Shown: positions 27,941 through 37,557 of the stretch, piece after piece
Layout: every line of letters begins with the position of its first letter
How positions within the stretch are numbered: the first letter of the stretch is position 1
Origin: Myxococcota bacterium
GTDB taxonomy: Bacteria; Myxococcota_A; UBA9160; UBA4427
DNA length: 64,000 bases
Assembly (NCBI GenBank): GCA_029243605.1
Contig: JAQWRT010000027.1
Location: forward strand, 62,001 to 126,000
Direction of reading: 5' to 3'
Position numbers and translations under genes: made by a program
The notes under the pieces: generated by a model
Seen by the model: only the letters and a program-made list of their open reading frames with translations
Database searches by the model: none
Told to the model about the DNA's origin: nothing

Positions 27941-28159
27941 ATGGAACTCTGCGGTCATTGGGATCATTCGGGTCCGTGTCGCTGGCCCCACTACTCCACG
28001 ATTCACCCGCAATCGGAAAAACTCCAGCTCCTGATGGTGGAGTTCGATGCACCCGATGCCGAGCTGGAAATCGTGAAATCTCGTATCCGCGCAGCCCTGG
28101 ACCAGGGTGAACTCACAGGGCCGGATGGGCGTCATTCGACTTGGTCCATCGATTCCTGA
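27941..28159 (+). CDS. short conserved-looking hypothetical protein
   Basis: 72 residues from ATG 27941 (GTG 27935 possible). It opens with ELCGHWDHSGPCRWPHYSTI, where Cys and His pairs could bind a metal, followed by an LLMVEFDAPDAELEIVKSRI alpha/beta part. No family recognised. 25 bp after the DUF3817 gene, so likely co-transcribed. Confidence 0.55.
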   Translation: MELCGHWDHSGPCRWPHYSTIHPQSEKLQLLMVEFDAPDAELEIVKSRIRAALDQGELTGPDGRHSTWSIDS

Positions 28160-28271
28160 TCGCGGGCAACATCTCCGGCGGCCCCGTAGTCTTTCCAAGA
28201 GTGGTAGCCTACACGCCACACAACCAGGCGCTTGACCTCCCAGATCACTCTACACCCAGCCAGGAAAGACA

Positions 28272-29435
28272 GTGGACAGATTTCAACAGGTAAAAAGCCA
28301 AGCTGTCGCACTTTGGAACTCATCCTATTTGGGGGTGGACTCGAGTGCGATCATCCTGATCGCCGGCATAATTCTGACTACTTATCTGCTGCGCCGGAGG
28401 GGCCCCGCCGTCCTTATCTGGGCGGTGGGCAGGGTCTTTCCACCGGATAACCATCCGTCCATGAAGGGGGCGCTTGATACGACACGCCGCCCCCTTGAGG
28501 TGGTGGTTCTGGTCACCGGATTTATGCTGGCCGCACGTGTCCTCGGGATTGAGCCGACGAACGACGGCATCTACGGCCTACTGATACGCTCCGGTGTGAT
28601 CATCATGGTGTTCTGGACATTGGCGCGTCTAGTAGAGCCCATGCTCACTCGATCTCTCAGGCACTTTGGGCGTGCAGGCACTGAGCTGATCCTGCGCGAC
28701 TTCGCGATCAACGGCTTGCGTTTCCTCTTTATCATGCTCGCCTTGTCAGCGGTCCTCGAAGTTTGGGGCATCCATATCGTCGGTCTGGTCGGCAGCCTCG
28801 GCATCGTCGGTGCAGCGGTGGCACTCGGCGCCAGGGCATTTTTTTCGGATATTGTCGGGGGGATCATCCTGATCTCGAATCACCTCTTCGACCGAAACGA
28901 CTGGATCAAAACTCCGGAACTCGAGGGCACAGTGGATCGCGTGGGACTTAGAGCCACTCGCGTCCGTCAATTCGATAAGGCGTTGGTGACAGTGCCCAAT
29001 TCCATGCTCGTGGATCGCGCCCTGATTAATTTCACACGCATGACCAACCGCCGGATTTACTGGACCATCGGGCTCACATACTCGACTGGCCAGGATCAAC
29101 TCAAGAATATCGTGAAGGAAATCTCGGACTACGTTCATGGAAACGAAGGCTTTGAAACAAATCCGGATCGTGTATCAACCTTTGTTTTCGTTGACTCCTT
29201 CGGTGAATCCAGCGTCAACATCATGCTCTATTGCTTTACAAAGACAACGCAATGGGGCGAGTGGCTCGCTGTAAAAGAGGAATTGGCGTACAACATCAAG
29301 GAGATCGTGGAACGCAACGGTTCAAGCTTCGCCTTCCCATCGACCTCCACGTATATCGAGTCGCTACCTTTCGGGACACCCGAGACCCTCCCGGGAACGG
29401 CGACCGCCCTACCCCCGAACAGATCCAAGACCTGA
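28272..29435 (+). CDS. MscS-family mechanosensitive ion channel
   Basis: 387 residues from GTG 28272 (AGGAAAG upstream). Four or so N-terminal helices precede the MscS pore helix TM3, GLVGSLGIVGAAVALGARAF followed by FSDIVGGIILISNHLFDRND, then the beta domain GTVDRVGLRATRVRQFDKAL with VTVPNSMLVD, which matches the family's VxxIxLRxTxLRxxDGxxVxIPN motif with some changes. The C-terminal alpha/beta domain follows. Inner-membrane channel that releases solutes on hypo-osmotic shock. Intact. Confidence 0.9.
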   Translation: MDRFQQVKSQAVALWNSSYLGVDSSAIILIAGIILTTYLLRRRGPAVLIWAVGRVFPPDNHPSMKGALDTTRRPLEVVVLVTGFMLAARVLGIEPTNDGIYGLLIRSGVIIMVFWTLARLVEPMLTRSLRHFGRAGTELILRDFAINGLRFLFIMLALSAVLEVWGIHIVGLVGSLGIVGAAVALGARAFFSDIVGGIILISNHLFDRNDWIKTPELEGTVDRVGLRATRVRQFDKALVTVPNSMLVDRALINFTRMTNRRIYWTIGLTYSTGQDQLKNIVKEISDYVHGNEGFETNPDRVSTFVFVDSFGESSVNIMLYCFTKTTQWGEWLAVKEELAYNIKEIVERNGSSFAFPSTSTYIESLPFGTPETLPGTATALPPNRSKT

Positions 29436-29622
29436 GCGCAGAAGGTCACGATCACCTCACCCAGGTTGGCGGCAAACCGTTGATCGGCGGCCGGTTTACC
29501 GGCTTCCGCCTCGGGATTGAGCCCGGTATTCATGCCCGGACGTTGCGCCCGACCAGCGCTTGAATGCCCCAATGGGTTCGCGCCGGGAAGCCCGACAAAT
29601 AGTCGAATTCCAGCCAGGGAAG

Positions 29623-29651
29623 AATGTTCCCTTCAATGGAACACGGAGTTC
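29623..29651. repeat. two-copy hairpin, copy 1
   Basis: AATGTTCC-CTTCAA-TGGAACACG-G-AGTTC. TGTTCC/GGAACA forms a stem. The same stem and flank occur at 37529-37557 with a different loop. Between genes in both cases. Confidence 0.4.
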
Positions 29652-29741
29652 TTAGTGGGTGTGGTTCAGGACATGGACCTCTGACCAACTGAGCTTTTAC
29701 GGTTTGGCCACTGACCCACTGACTGATCACTCGGGAGAGGA

Positions 29742-29915
29742 ATGATCTTTAAAGAATCAGGAAGGGCAGCGCGCGCTTTTGCCCTCACCGCCCTCGTATT
29801 CGGAGCCCTTCTCATCCCCTCCCTCGTCTGGATCTATGGCTTTTCTCCAGCTTCACAGGCCTCAATTCCCCAGTTACTTCCCTCTTGGTGCGTTGATCTC
29901 AACGTCCCATCCTGA
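29742..29915 (+). CDS. 57-residue exported or membrane peptide
   Basis: Short frame with GGAGAGGA directly before the ATG. It encodes FKESGRAARAFALTALVFGA, LLIPSLVWIYGFSP and a tail with one Cys (SWCVDLNVPS). One hydrophobic helix. Lies in the 585-bp gap between the MscS and DUF3604 genes, which otherwise holds only a hairpin. Could be a real small protein or chance. Confidence 0.4.
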   Translation: MIFKESGRAARAFALTALVFGALLIPSLVWIYGFSPASQASIPQLLPSWCVDLNVPS

Positions 29916-30020
29916 CATCGGCGGTCTTTCGGGGCCGCCGATGCCTTCAGTAGCGAGCGTTCATCGTCACCGAAAGTCCTAGCAACCCCGGGGACTCCTT
30001 CGATCCCTTGCCCGCGACGT

Positions 30021-32075
30021 CTACCGCTTGAGAGAAGCGCCGGCGGGCTGATATTGAATGGGCGAGGACCAGGCTCGTTCCTGGATCGTCGTGGCCAGAT
30101 CCGAGCGCGCCGGAATCCCTGCACGCACCGCATCCCAGGTCGACCAGCGGCAGGTCGGGTTTTCGAGGACTCGCGCGTAGTAGAAAGCGCGCTCCCCCGG
30201 ATCAAAGCCAGGGTCGCTCCAGACGGCGCGCAACTGAGCCGCGCCGTCTCCGGACACCGAACAATCGCCGATATCGACGCTGGCCCCATTATCGGGACAG
30301 CGATGGGTCGCGGGATCGATCCCGACACCACCGGAGCACGCGACATCGAAGACTGCTTCGTGGGTCTCGCCCTCGGAATCAATCCAACCCTTGATAACCT
30401 GCAGGCGTTGCAGGGATGTCGTGTTCGGGTCAGCAAGGGCCCAGAGAAGGAAGTTCGGCGCATCCGTTCCCTGGGCAGGCAGGTCCGCTCCCATGCTGAC
30501 ACCCTCGGCATAGGCGCGCGCCATGACATCCGGGTCGTCGAGCATATCACTGTCGTAGTCGTATCCAGCAAAGAAGCGCAGAGAGATACGCGGACCCGAA
30601 GTCGCGAAGGTCTCCTTGCGCCGGAAAGCTTCATAAATCGCCTCGCGCGTATTCTCCTCGGCCCAGACCGCCGCCAAGCCCGAAGCACCATAGGTGGGAG
30701 TCGCACCGCCCACATAGGACTCCCCGTAGACCTCATCAAGTCTCTGCGGGACGGCATAGCCTGCGACGAGTGCAATGAGCGGATTCAGAGGAACCGAACC
30801 GCGAAGATCGGGCGTGACCGAGAGCAGGCCTAGCTTCGAGACGTAGTCGCTCTCGTCGTTTTGTGATGCAGCCGTATGGGTATCACTCGAGCCAACGAAA
30901 CCCATACTGTATGGATTCTCGATACCCTGTCTCTCTAGGGCCATTCCATTCCGCAAAGCCTCTCGCACGTAGCTTCCCTTTGGCTCGCTGTATTCAGGCG
31001 AGGCCACGCGAAATGGCATGATCTCGAAATCGGCCCATTCGTCGGTGGTGGAGAGCAGCGGATGGGTCTCGGACGTTCCCTTGATTTGCGTGATCTCGAC
31101 GAGTGGTTCATTGCGGATCCGCTGCGCCGCATAGTCATTGTCGATGGGATCCCCGGCCCAATCGACCAATTTAAACATCTGGCCATTACTGCCATTCGAG
31201 TTATGGGGAATCGCCAAGCTCTCGATGCCCTGTTCGCGCAAGTCGTCCATCCACTCCCAGAGCCCCTCTGGATTCTGGGAGTGGAAGCGGGAGAAGGGTA
31301 CGGCCGGAATCCGATCGCTGCCCTTGAAGATGACGTTGCGGTGAAGGTTACCCATATCGTCCGTCGAGGAGGTGTACTCGTAGGCGATAAAGGTCGTAAA
31401 GTGACCGGGATCGTTATACAACTCGGCAGCGGCGATCGTATCCTGCCAGGCAGTGCGAGTGATATCGAGAACGGTTTCGCGATCGAGGGTCTCGTCCTGA
31501 ACGACGGCAAGCAGGAGTCTGGGAAGGAAGGTACCGAAGGCGCGCAGGCGACCCGGGACCGAGGTGACCCCCATATTGTCTGGGTCGTTGATGCCGTTCA
31601 AGGGCTTGGCCACGTCCAGTTGCGAGAAGGCGGTGGTGATGTCCCCCGACTCCGGCGCAACGCCGAGGAACATCGCGTGATCCGTCACTGCGTAGAAATC
31701 AAGGGGCTGCTTCAACTGAAGATCGAAACCAGCTGCATGGGGGATCGCCTCACCCAGGGCGAATCGGTAGGCATCGTAGGGAGTCGCGAGGGTGCCCATG
31801 GCGTAGGCGTCAAAGGAGTACTTCGTGTGGACGTGAAGATCGCCGAAGAGAGCGACCCGGTTGGGATTCCGAGCCGGTGGAGCCAATTCGAGAATCTCGG
31901 TTGGAGTGTCGAAGACCGACTGGCTTGTCAAACGCGCTCGCAGTTTCTGCGCGCCAGGGTCGCCATCCAAAATGGAGGGTGGCTCGTCCCCTCCTCCACA
32001 GGCGATGAAGGTCAAAATCGGGATCGAGATCGAGAGCACAATAAAGAGAAGACGGATCTGTCTTGAATGACTCAT
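30021..32075 (-). CDS. DUF3604 family lipoprotein
   Basis: 684 residues from ATG 32075 (AGGAG seven bases upstream). Lipoprotein signal LLFIVLSISIPILTFIACGG with the lipid-modified Cys. DUF3604 pattern: VALFGDLHVHTKYSFDAYAM (PHP-like metal-binding start), FYAVTDHAMFLG, FTTFIAYEYTSS, NLHRNVIF, ESLAIPHNSNGSNG and FVGSSDTHTAASQ. Distantly related to PHP phosphoesterases, and frequent in marine and myxobacterial genomes, where it is often near sulfatases or aryl-ether enzymes. Substrate unknown. Intact. Confidence 0.9.
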   Translation of the reverse strand: MSHSRQIRLLFIVLSISIPILTFIACGGGDEPPSILDGDPGAQKLRARLTSQSVFDTPTEILELAPPARNPNRVALFGDLHVHTKYSFDAYAMGTLATPYDAYRFALGEAIPHAAGFDLQLKQPLDFYAVTDHAMFLGVAPESGDITTAFSQLDVAKPLNGINDPDNMGVTSVPGRLRAFGTFLPRLLLAVVQDETLDRETVLDITRTAWQDTIAAAELYNDPGHFTTFIAYEYTSSTDDMGNLHRNVIFKGSDRIPAVPFSRFHSQNPEGLWEWMDDLREQGIESLAIPHNSNGSNGQMFKLVDWAGDPIDNDYAAQRIRNEPLVEITQIKGTSETHPLLSTTDEWADFEIMPFRVASPEYSEPKGSYVREALRNGMALERQGIENPYSMGFVGSSDTHTAASQNDESDYVSKLGLLSVTPDLRGSVPLNPLIALVAGYAVPQRLDEVYGESYVGGATPTYGASGLAAVWAEENTREAIYEAFRRKETFATSGPRISLRFFAGYDYDSDMLDDPDVMARAYAEGVSMGADLPAQGTDAPNFLLWALADPNTTSLQRLQVIKGWIDSEGETHEAVFDVACSGGVGIDPATHRCPDNGASVDIGDCSVSGDGAAQLRAVWSDPGFDPGERAFYYARVLENPTCRWSTWDAVRAGIPARSDLATTIQERAWSSPIQYQPAGASLKR

Positions 32076-32863
32076 TTTCAACTCCTATAGGGCAATGGGC
32101 GAAAGTCCGAGCCGCGGTTCTCCCCTCGCGCGGGTACTCAGTTCGCGCAGGATATAAACTCGTCGTCGAGTGACTCTGGCTGGCTCAGGTATTTGTCGAT
32201 AAAGATGGCCAACGACGATTTGTGTCCCCGGGCAGAGGCGCCTGCTGCCCAAGGTGCGGGCGAGCAGTGCGTCAAGCTCGGTGACCTTGTCAGGCCGCCC
32301 CGTCCCGGGCCATCGCGTCGATGCTCGGCGTTTATACTGAACCCCCGCCCGCCCCACAGCCGCCGGTCGAAACGCCGTTCCAGCCTCCTGGCTCTTCTGG
32401 ACGTCGGCCCCTCTGGACAACGCGACCTCTCTGGGTTGAAAAGTTTGCCTTCGATGATTGAAGGGGTCGGACAGTCAATCTGGGTCGCGATTATCGGCCC
32501 TACCCCAAGGGTTCGCAAGCCAGGATCGGGACCTCGAGGGGGGTGATAACGAACGAGGCAAAGCCCAGACGATCCGCGCTCGAGCCTAGTCTTCACCGAT
32601 CGGATCAACCCTCCGAGCTGAGGATCAGACCTGACCCAGAGAACCTTTCGAACAGTCTCTTTGAACGCCCACACATCTATCAAAAAGTCATGGGCGGTGA
32701 TGCGCAATCCGGTGACTTCGGCTCTGCATGCTCTTCGAGTTTTTTCGCTGCGGACATTCATCAAACCTCCACAAGCGTCACTACCGTCAGCGCCGGGCTC
32801 GAAGTTATTGTGAATCGACTATTCCGATTGGGTGGCATGAGGTATTCTGAGTCGAACGTTTGA
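32076..32863. other. gene-free stretch
   Basis: 788 bases upstream of the DUF3604 gene. Long open frames exist on both strands but have Arg/Pro/Ser-rich compositions typical of chance frames. I see no RNA gene or clear repeat. Confidence 0.4.
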
Positions 32864-33157
32864 GACTGCTCTTCACTTCTTCCTGTCTACGTTCCCACCT
32901 CCTTCGAATACAGCGTCATCTTCACCGCCGGCGCCAGTGGAACCTACCTAGCCTTCTGGGAAGCAGAAGGAGGCGCGAACACCGTTTTCGCCCCTATCAT
33001 TGCCGATGCGTTCGCTATTCGTCCCCACGGATCCTCCCACTCGCCCGCCGAAGTCCCCACCGGGTCTCAATGGGCGCTTCTCGTGATGATCACCCTGATG
33101 CTGGTAGCGGGTTGGCATGCGCTAAGAGATCAGAGTGGCGGAAGGCTGCCCGACTAA
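32864..33157 (+). pseudogene. C-terminal fragment of an exported protein with IPTL-CTERM-like tail
   Basis: One frame, bounded by a stop at 32861 and ending at TAA 33155-33157, reads VPTSFEYSVIFTAGASGTYL, AFWEAEGGANTVFAPIIADA, then VPTGSQWALLVMITLMLVAG and WHALRDQ. The last part has the IPTL-CTERM layout (V/I-P-T-x-S-x-W, hydrophobic helix, basic end). There is no start codon, and the N-terminal part of such a protein is absent, so this is a remnant. Its presence next to PEP-CTERM genes elsewhere in the window hints at sorting systems of both kinds in the genome. Confidence 0.5.
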
Positions 33158-33187
33158 GCGCCCTGCCAGGCGAAGGGGAGCGCCGCG

Positions 33188-34366
33188 ATGGCCTATGCTC
33201 CGGCCATGGCGCGCATCTTCTTGTTGGCGATTCTTCTCGTTACCCTCAGCGAAAGCTTAATTGTGCATTGGACCGGCCTCGCGTTTCGAGGTGGCGGATT
33301 CAACTGGGCCGCCGGGTCGCTTCTCGTATTTGCCATCGGCGCGCTCAACATGGCTCTCTTTCCAGTTGCCCGCAGTCGCATTCACGCAAAGGGACTCAGC
33401 CTCGTGCTCAGCCGCGTCTGGATACTCGGAAGCGTGGCGGCGCTGTTGACCGGAATGATGCTGGCCACGGTATACGCCCTGCTCTACAGCGGCGGCTGGA
33501 TCTTTGCCGCCGAGGACGCTCGCGATATCGGAATTCTGTGGCTCGGTGGATTCGTTGTCACCCTTGGGCTCGGCTCAGGCTTGTGGGGCGCCACCGTCGG
33601 AAACCATCGCGTGCGAGTCGATTCGCTCTCATTCCCCCTGGCTAATTTCCCCAGCGAGCTCACAGACATCAAACTCGTTCACATCACTGACCTGCATATC
33701 GGCCCTCTCCTCCGCTCCGATCGCTTGGCGCGCTTCGTCGAGCGGATCAATGAACTCGAGGCCGAACTAATCGTCATTACTGGAGACATCTTCGACTTCA
33801 GTCCAGATTATATAGAAGTCGGCTGTCACGAACTGGCAAAACTCGAAGCAAAGACTGGCGTCTACGCTGTACTGGGAAATCACGATCACTATACGGGTAC
33901 CGAAAAAGTCGCCGAGGGGATTGCGAAGTTCACATCGATTCGATTGCTTCGCGATGAATGGGAGGAAATCGACGTCGCCGGTGGATCGCTCGTTATGGTG
34001 GGGCTCGAAGACCCCCAAACAATTAACTGGATGGAAAGGCGTTCCGAAAGTCCAGTTCTCGAACGTCTGGCCCGAGAGATCCCCCCCGACCATCCGTCTG
34101 TTCTATTGGCGCATCGACCGAGTTTCTTTCAACAGGCGGAGCAACTCGGCTTCCCCCTCGTACTTTCAGGTCATACCCACGGAGGCCAAGTCGCCCTCCC
34201 CTTCGCCACCAACCACAACGCATCCCGAATGATCTCAGACCAGACTCGGGGTATCTACAAGCAGGGCCAGTCGACCCTGTACGTGAATCGAGGCTTGGGA
34301 ATGGCTGGGCTGCCGCTGCGGCTCAATTGTCCCCGGGAGATCGCGCTTATCCGACTGACTGCCTAG
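33188..34366 (+). CDS. membrane-anchored metallophosphoesterase (YkuE-like)
   Basis: 392 residues. About four N-terminal membrane helices are followed by a calcineurin-like phosphoesterase domain with all metal motifs: DLHIG (in HITDLHIGP), GDIFD, GNHDH, LLAHRP and GHTHGGQ. The layout matches YkuE/YaeI-type enzymes, some of which act on lipids such as UDP-diacylglucosamine-like substrates; substrate here is unknown. Intact active-site set. Follows an IPTL-CTERM fragment. Confidence 0.9.
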   Translation: MAYAPAMARIFLLAILLVTLSESLIVHWTGLAFRGGGFNWAAGSLLVFAIGALNMALFPVARSRIHAKGLSLVLSRVWILGSVAALLTGMMLATVYALLYSGGWIFAAEDARDIGILWLGGFVVTLGLGSGLWGATVGNHRVRVDSLSFPLANFPSELTDIKLVHITDLHIGPLLRSDRLARFVERINELEAELIVITGDIFDFSPDYIEVGCHELAKLEAKTGVYAVLGNHDHYTGTEKVAEGIAKFTSIRLLRDEWEEIDVAGGSLVMVGLEDPQTINWMERRSESPVLERLAREIPPDHPSVLLAHRPSFFQQAEQLGFPLVLSGHTHGGQVALPFATNHNASRMISDQTRGIYKQGQSTLYVNRGLGMAGLPLRLNCPREIALIRLTA

Positions 34367-34407
34367 GAAATAGGCCTCGCTCCATCGAGCCGCACTTGTC
34401 ACGGCTT

Positions 34408-34626
34408 TCATAAAGCGATTGTGTGTAGCCCCAACGGAACATTTCGATTGAGGCGCATAGCTGCGCCATTCGGAATCTCGCGGGTCACGAATTTCTGAAT
34501 GCCGCCGGTCTTGAAGGGAGAAGCCCGGGCGTTCAAAGCTGACTGAAGGGCCTGGGCCACTATCCCGCTAACCCCCTGGGGCCAGTTCTGCTTGAGACGC
34601 AGCGGCCCACTTGATATTCCTGCCCC
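34408..34626 (-). pseudogene. unrecognised C-terminal gene fragment
   Basis: On the minus strand an uninterrupted stretch encodes SSGPLRLKQNWPQGVSGIVA, QALQSALNARASPFKTGGIQ and KFVTREIPNGAAMRLNRNVP, ending at a stop at 34408. The amino acid mix is protein-like, unlike the other frames here. A stop lies just upstream and no start codon fits before ATG in GAAMRL, so most of the gene is missing. I do not know the family. Confidence 0.4.
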
Positions 34627-34632
34627 ACACTA

Positions 34633-35198
34633 CGGCCAAAGCTGAGCCTGGTTGGCCGGTGCAAAAGCCCTTCGTTCCACAAAAATTCTCGGATTCCGAT
34701 CCGATTTCCTCCGCGTCGCCGACTGCTCTCATAGGACAATCAGCGCATCCCCTTCACGATGCGTCGGTTCTACGAGGAGGCCACGACATGGGGATCCGTA
34801 TCCGAAAGCCCCTGGGCCCAGCGCCGCTCTCAGGATGGAACGTGTCGACAGTTCCCCTGCATCCCTCCTCCTGGCGTAGCAATTCGACCGGTCTACCCGT
34901 ACCCACCTGGCATGCATTCCACAGCCAGAGATTTCCTCGCGCGCAAGTCGCGGATTGCGCGAGTTGGGCATTTATTCCCCAGCGAGGCTTGGAACGGCCA
35001 TCGACCGCCTGGACTTCGCCCCGGTTCTCATTGTGCTCCCTCCTGCCTGCGCCTCGCTCCCAGCCCGAACCGGGTACGGAGCCCCAGACCTAGATCGAAC
35101 AAACAGCACTGGCCGGCAGGATCGGATCCGGGAGTGTTCCCGAAGAAGAGTGGCCCTGACAGTTTTCAGCTAGAACGAAAAGGAAAGGGAAACATAAA
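34633..35198. other. gene-free stretch
   Basis: 566 bases before the FAD monooxygenase. Open frames here look like chance. The stretch should contain the promoter of the monooxygenase/aminotransferase pair; I could not pick one with confidence. Confidence 0.35.
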
Positions 35199-36296
35199 GT
35201 GCACCCCAGGAAAATCGCAATCATCGGAGGCGGAATCGCTGGGATCGCGTTCGCCCAACGTTACCGTCAACTCGGTGGCCGGGTCTCGATCCACGAGCGT
35301 GGGATGCCCCAACACGATCCAGGTATGGGCTTCATCTTACTCGCCAACGGTTTTGAGGCGCTGTCCCATATTGGACGGCGTTCAGCCGTCAAAGACCTCT
35401 CTTATCCGCTCACCGACTGCACAATTCGGGACCACCGAGACCAGAAACTAGTTGACGAGAAATTGGACTCAGCTCACGGCATCACCCGAAGCGCTTTTCT
35501 CGAGGCCCTCGGTCAGGACCTACCCGAAGGCTGGACTCGATACGGCCAGGCCTTCTCGCATTTTGAGTATCACCCGAGCGGCCAGGCGCACCGGGCGATA
35601 TTCCAGAATGGTGAAGGGGTCGAGGCGGACCTTTTCCTTGGCTGCGACGGGACGAACTCAAAAGTCAGGGGCGAAATCTTCCCTGCGAGCAAGGTCTCGA
35701 GATCTCGAGTCGTCGAACTCGTCTCGGTGATTGAAAACGATTTACTGGTCGCCCGCTGCCGCAAGCGCTTCATGAAATTTCGCCATAAAGACGGCGGACT
35801 CGCACTGGGACTGGTTCCCGCAACTCGCCGAAAACTCATTTGGTATCTCCAGTTCGACCGCCAAAAATACCCCACCCCCGAGGCGGATCCCGCCCGCCTA
35901 GAGAGTTTTTCGCGACGACTCACCCAAGGCTGGTCCGGCCCTGCTTTGCAACTAATTGAGGCCACAGATTTTGGGCGAACACGGATCTGCCATACCGGAG
36001 CCCTCTCACCGCTGCAGCAATACTTTTCGGAGAACGTCGCTCTTCTCGGCGACGCCGCTCACGCAGTGCATTCCTTCACTAGCCAAGGAGTCAACACGGC
36101 GATCGAAGATGCCGTTTACTTGGCCGAGGCCCTGACCAACGGCCATGCAACCGGGTCGCTAGACCCATTGGCGATTTATTCTGAGACACGGAGAAATGCG
36201 ATGAGGACCCTATTCGACTTTGGCAATATGCTGCAAGATGAATTCCTGGCACCGCCAACGGCGGATCAGAGAATTCCTCTGGCCACCACGGCGTAG
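35199..36296 (+). CDS. FAD-dependent aromatic-type monooxygenase (PHBH fold)
   Basis: 365 residues from GTG 35199, preceded by AAGGGAAA. The dinucleotide fold is GGGIAG near the N-terminus, the second FAD motif reads FLGCDGTNSKVRGEI, and the third is VALLGDAAHAVHSFTSQGVN. These define group A flavin monooxygenases that hydroxylate aromatic or similar rings using NAD(P)H and O2. Five bases separate it from an aminotransferase, so the two form a small operon, probably for modifying or building an amino-acid-derived metabolite. Substrate unknown. Confidence 0.88.
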   Translation: MHPRKIAIIGGGIAGIAFAQRYRQLGGRVSIHERGMPQHDPGMGFILLANGFEALSHIGRRSAVKDLSYPLTDCTIRDHRDQKLVDEKLDSAHGITRSAFLEALGQDLPEGWTRYGQAFSHFEYHPSGQAHRAIFQNGEGVEADLFLGCDGTNSKVRGEIFPASKVSRSRVVELVSVIENDLLVARCRKRFMKFRHKDGGLALGLVPATRRKLIWYLQFDRQKYPTPEADPARLESFSRRLTQGWSGPALQLIEATDFGRTRICHTGALSPLQQYFSENVALLGDAAHAVHSFTSQGVNTAIEDAVYLAEALTNGHATGSLDPLAIYSETRRNAMRTLFDFGNMLQDEFLAPPTADQRIPLATTA

Positions 36297-36301
36297 CCCC
36301 G

Positions 36302-37498
36302 ATGGCAAGCGTACTCTTCGACAACCAATCAGTCCCCCTGAAACTTCTCTCCGAACGCGCGTACAACTATCGTTGGGCGGAGATCGACCAAGGAGTAATC
36401 CCACTCACAGCGGCCGACCCAGATTTTGCTGTCGCCCGAGAGATCCGGGATGCAATTACCCGCTATGCCCATGAGGGCGTCTTCTCCTACGGGCCTCATC
36501 GGGGTCTGCCATCGCTCCGAACCGCCATGGCTCAGGAATTATCAACCCGGCACTACGGCGGCGTGGATCCTGAGCGGATTTTGCCCCTAGACAGCGCCGC
36601 CAGTTGCATGTTCACGGCGGCCCGGGCATTTCTGAATCAAGGCGATGAGATGATCATTTTCGATCCCGTGGACTATCTCTTCGAGCAAGCCGCCACCGCC
36701 GCCGGAGCACTGATCAAACGCTGCCCTTACGACCCTGAATCTGGCAATTTCCGATTGGATCTACTGGAAGGGCTCGTGACGGATCGAACTCGGATGATCG
36801 GCGTCTGCAATCCACACAACCCTTTGGGACGACTGATCACAGAAGGCGAACTATCAACCATTGCCGGATTTGCCCAAAAACATGACTTGTGGATTCTCAA
36901 CGATGAAGTCTGGTCAGATATTGTCTTCAAACCCCATGAATTCTCAAGTTTTCATCATCTGCCGAGCCCACTGCGTGACCGAGTCATTACGTTGCACGGC
37001 TTCTCCAAAGCATTCGGGCTGGCTGGCCTCCGCATCGGAACAATTCTCGCCCCTGGCCCGGAGGCCTACACCAAAATCCTCAACGCTTCCCAGGTCATGT
37101 CCACCGCCGGGGGGGCTTCGACGCTCTCCCAAATAGCCGCCACCACCGCCGTCGAGCACTGTCGTTACTGGGTCGATGACTTTGTGGGCCACCTTCACGG
37201 GCTACGCGATCTCGCGGTCCAGCGACTGAATGCAATGCCGGGAATCTCCTGCAAGTCCCCCGAGGCCACTTACCTGCTCTTCCCCGACATCCGCGGAACC
37301 GGTCTCGGAGCCGATGCCATGACCGACTACCTGAACACCGTGGCGCGTGTTGCTGTAATCCCCGGCAATGAACGTTTCTTTGGACCGGGAGGGGCAGGCC
37401 ATATTCGGCTCTGCTTCGCAACGAGTGAAAAAATTCTCGTCGATGCCCTCGACCGGATGGAGACGGCCATGCACTCCCTGGCTCAGAATCGAAACTAG
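36302..37498 (+). CDS. class I/II PLP-dependent aminotransferase
   Basis: 398 residues. The fold-type I features are present: AADPDFAVAREIRDAI at the start, GVCNPHNPLGRLIT (PLP-contacting Asn), LNDEVWSDIVF, and the Schiff-base Lys in LHGFSKAFGLAGLRIG. Closing Arg region GGAGHIRLCFATSE binds the substrate carboxylate. Aspartate-aminotransferase superfamily; the exact amino donor is not predictable. Linked to the FAD monooxygenase by a 5-bp gap. Confidence 0.9.
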   Translation: MASVLFDNQSVPLKLLSERAYNYRWAEIDQGVIPLTAADPDFAVAREIRDAITRYAHEGVFSYGPHRGLPSLRTAMAQELSTRHYGGVDPERILPLDSAASCMFTAARAFLNQGDEMIIFDPVDYLFEQAATAAGALIKRCPYDPESGNFRLDLLEGLVTDRTRMIGVCNPHNPLGRLITEGELSTIAGFAQKHDLWILNDEVWSDIVFKPHEFSSFHHLPSPLRDRVITLHGFSKAFGLAGLRIGTILAPGPEAYTKILNASQVMSTAGGASTLSQIAATTAVEHCRYWVDDFVGHLHGLRDLAVQRLNAMPGISCKSPEATYLLFPDIRGTGLGADAMTDYLNTVARVAVIPGNERFFGPGGAGHIRLCFATSEKILVDALDRMETAMHSLAQNRN

Positions 37499-37528
37499 GA
37501 AACCCCGGGCTCAATCCTGGCGGGGAGC

Positions 37529-37557
37529 AATGTTCCGTCGCTTGGAACACGTAGTTC
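37529..37557. repeat. two-copy hairpin, copy 2
   Basis: AATGTTCC-GTCGCT-TGGAACACG-T-AGTTC, the counterpart of 29623-29651. Located 30 bp after the aminotransferase stop, so it could act as a transcript-end hairpin. Confidence 0.4.

Noticed and set aside
30054-30833. Plus-strand frames opposite the DUF3604 gene
   Set aside because: Shadow frames; the DUF3604 reading has signal peptide, lipobox and metal motifs on the minus strand.
32138-32764. A 208-codon minus-strand frame upstream of DUF3604, considered as a transposase remnant
   Set aside because: I could not find any DDE, HTH or other transposase motif, and the residue mix looks random.
34759-35451. Open frame of ~230 codons overlapping the FAD monooxygenase start
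   Set aside because: Its composition (Pro, Ser, Arg-rich) and overlap with the intact monooxygenase argue against it.
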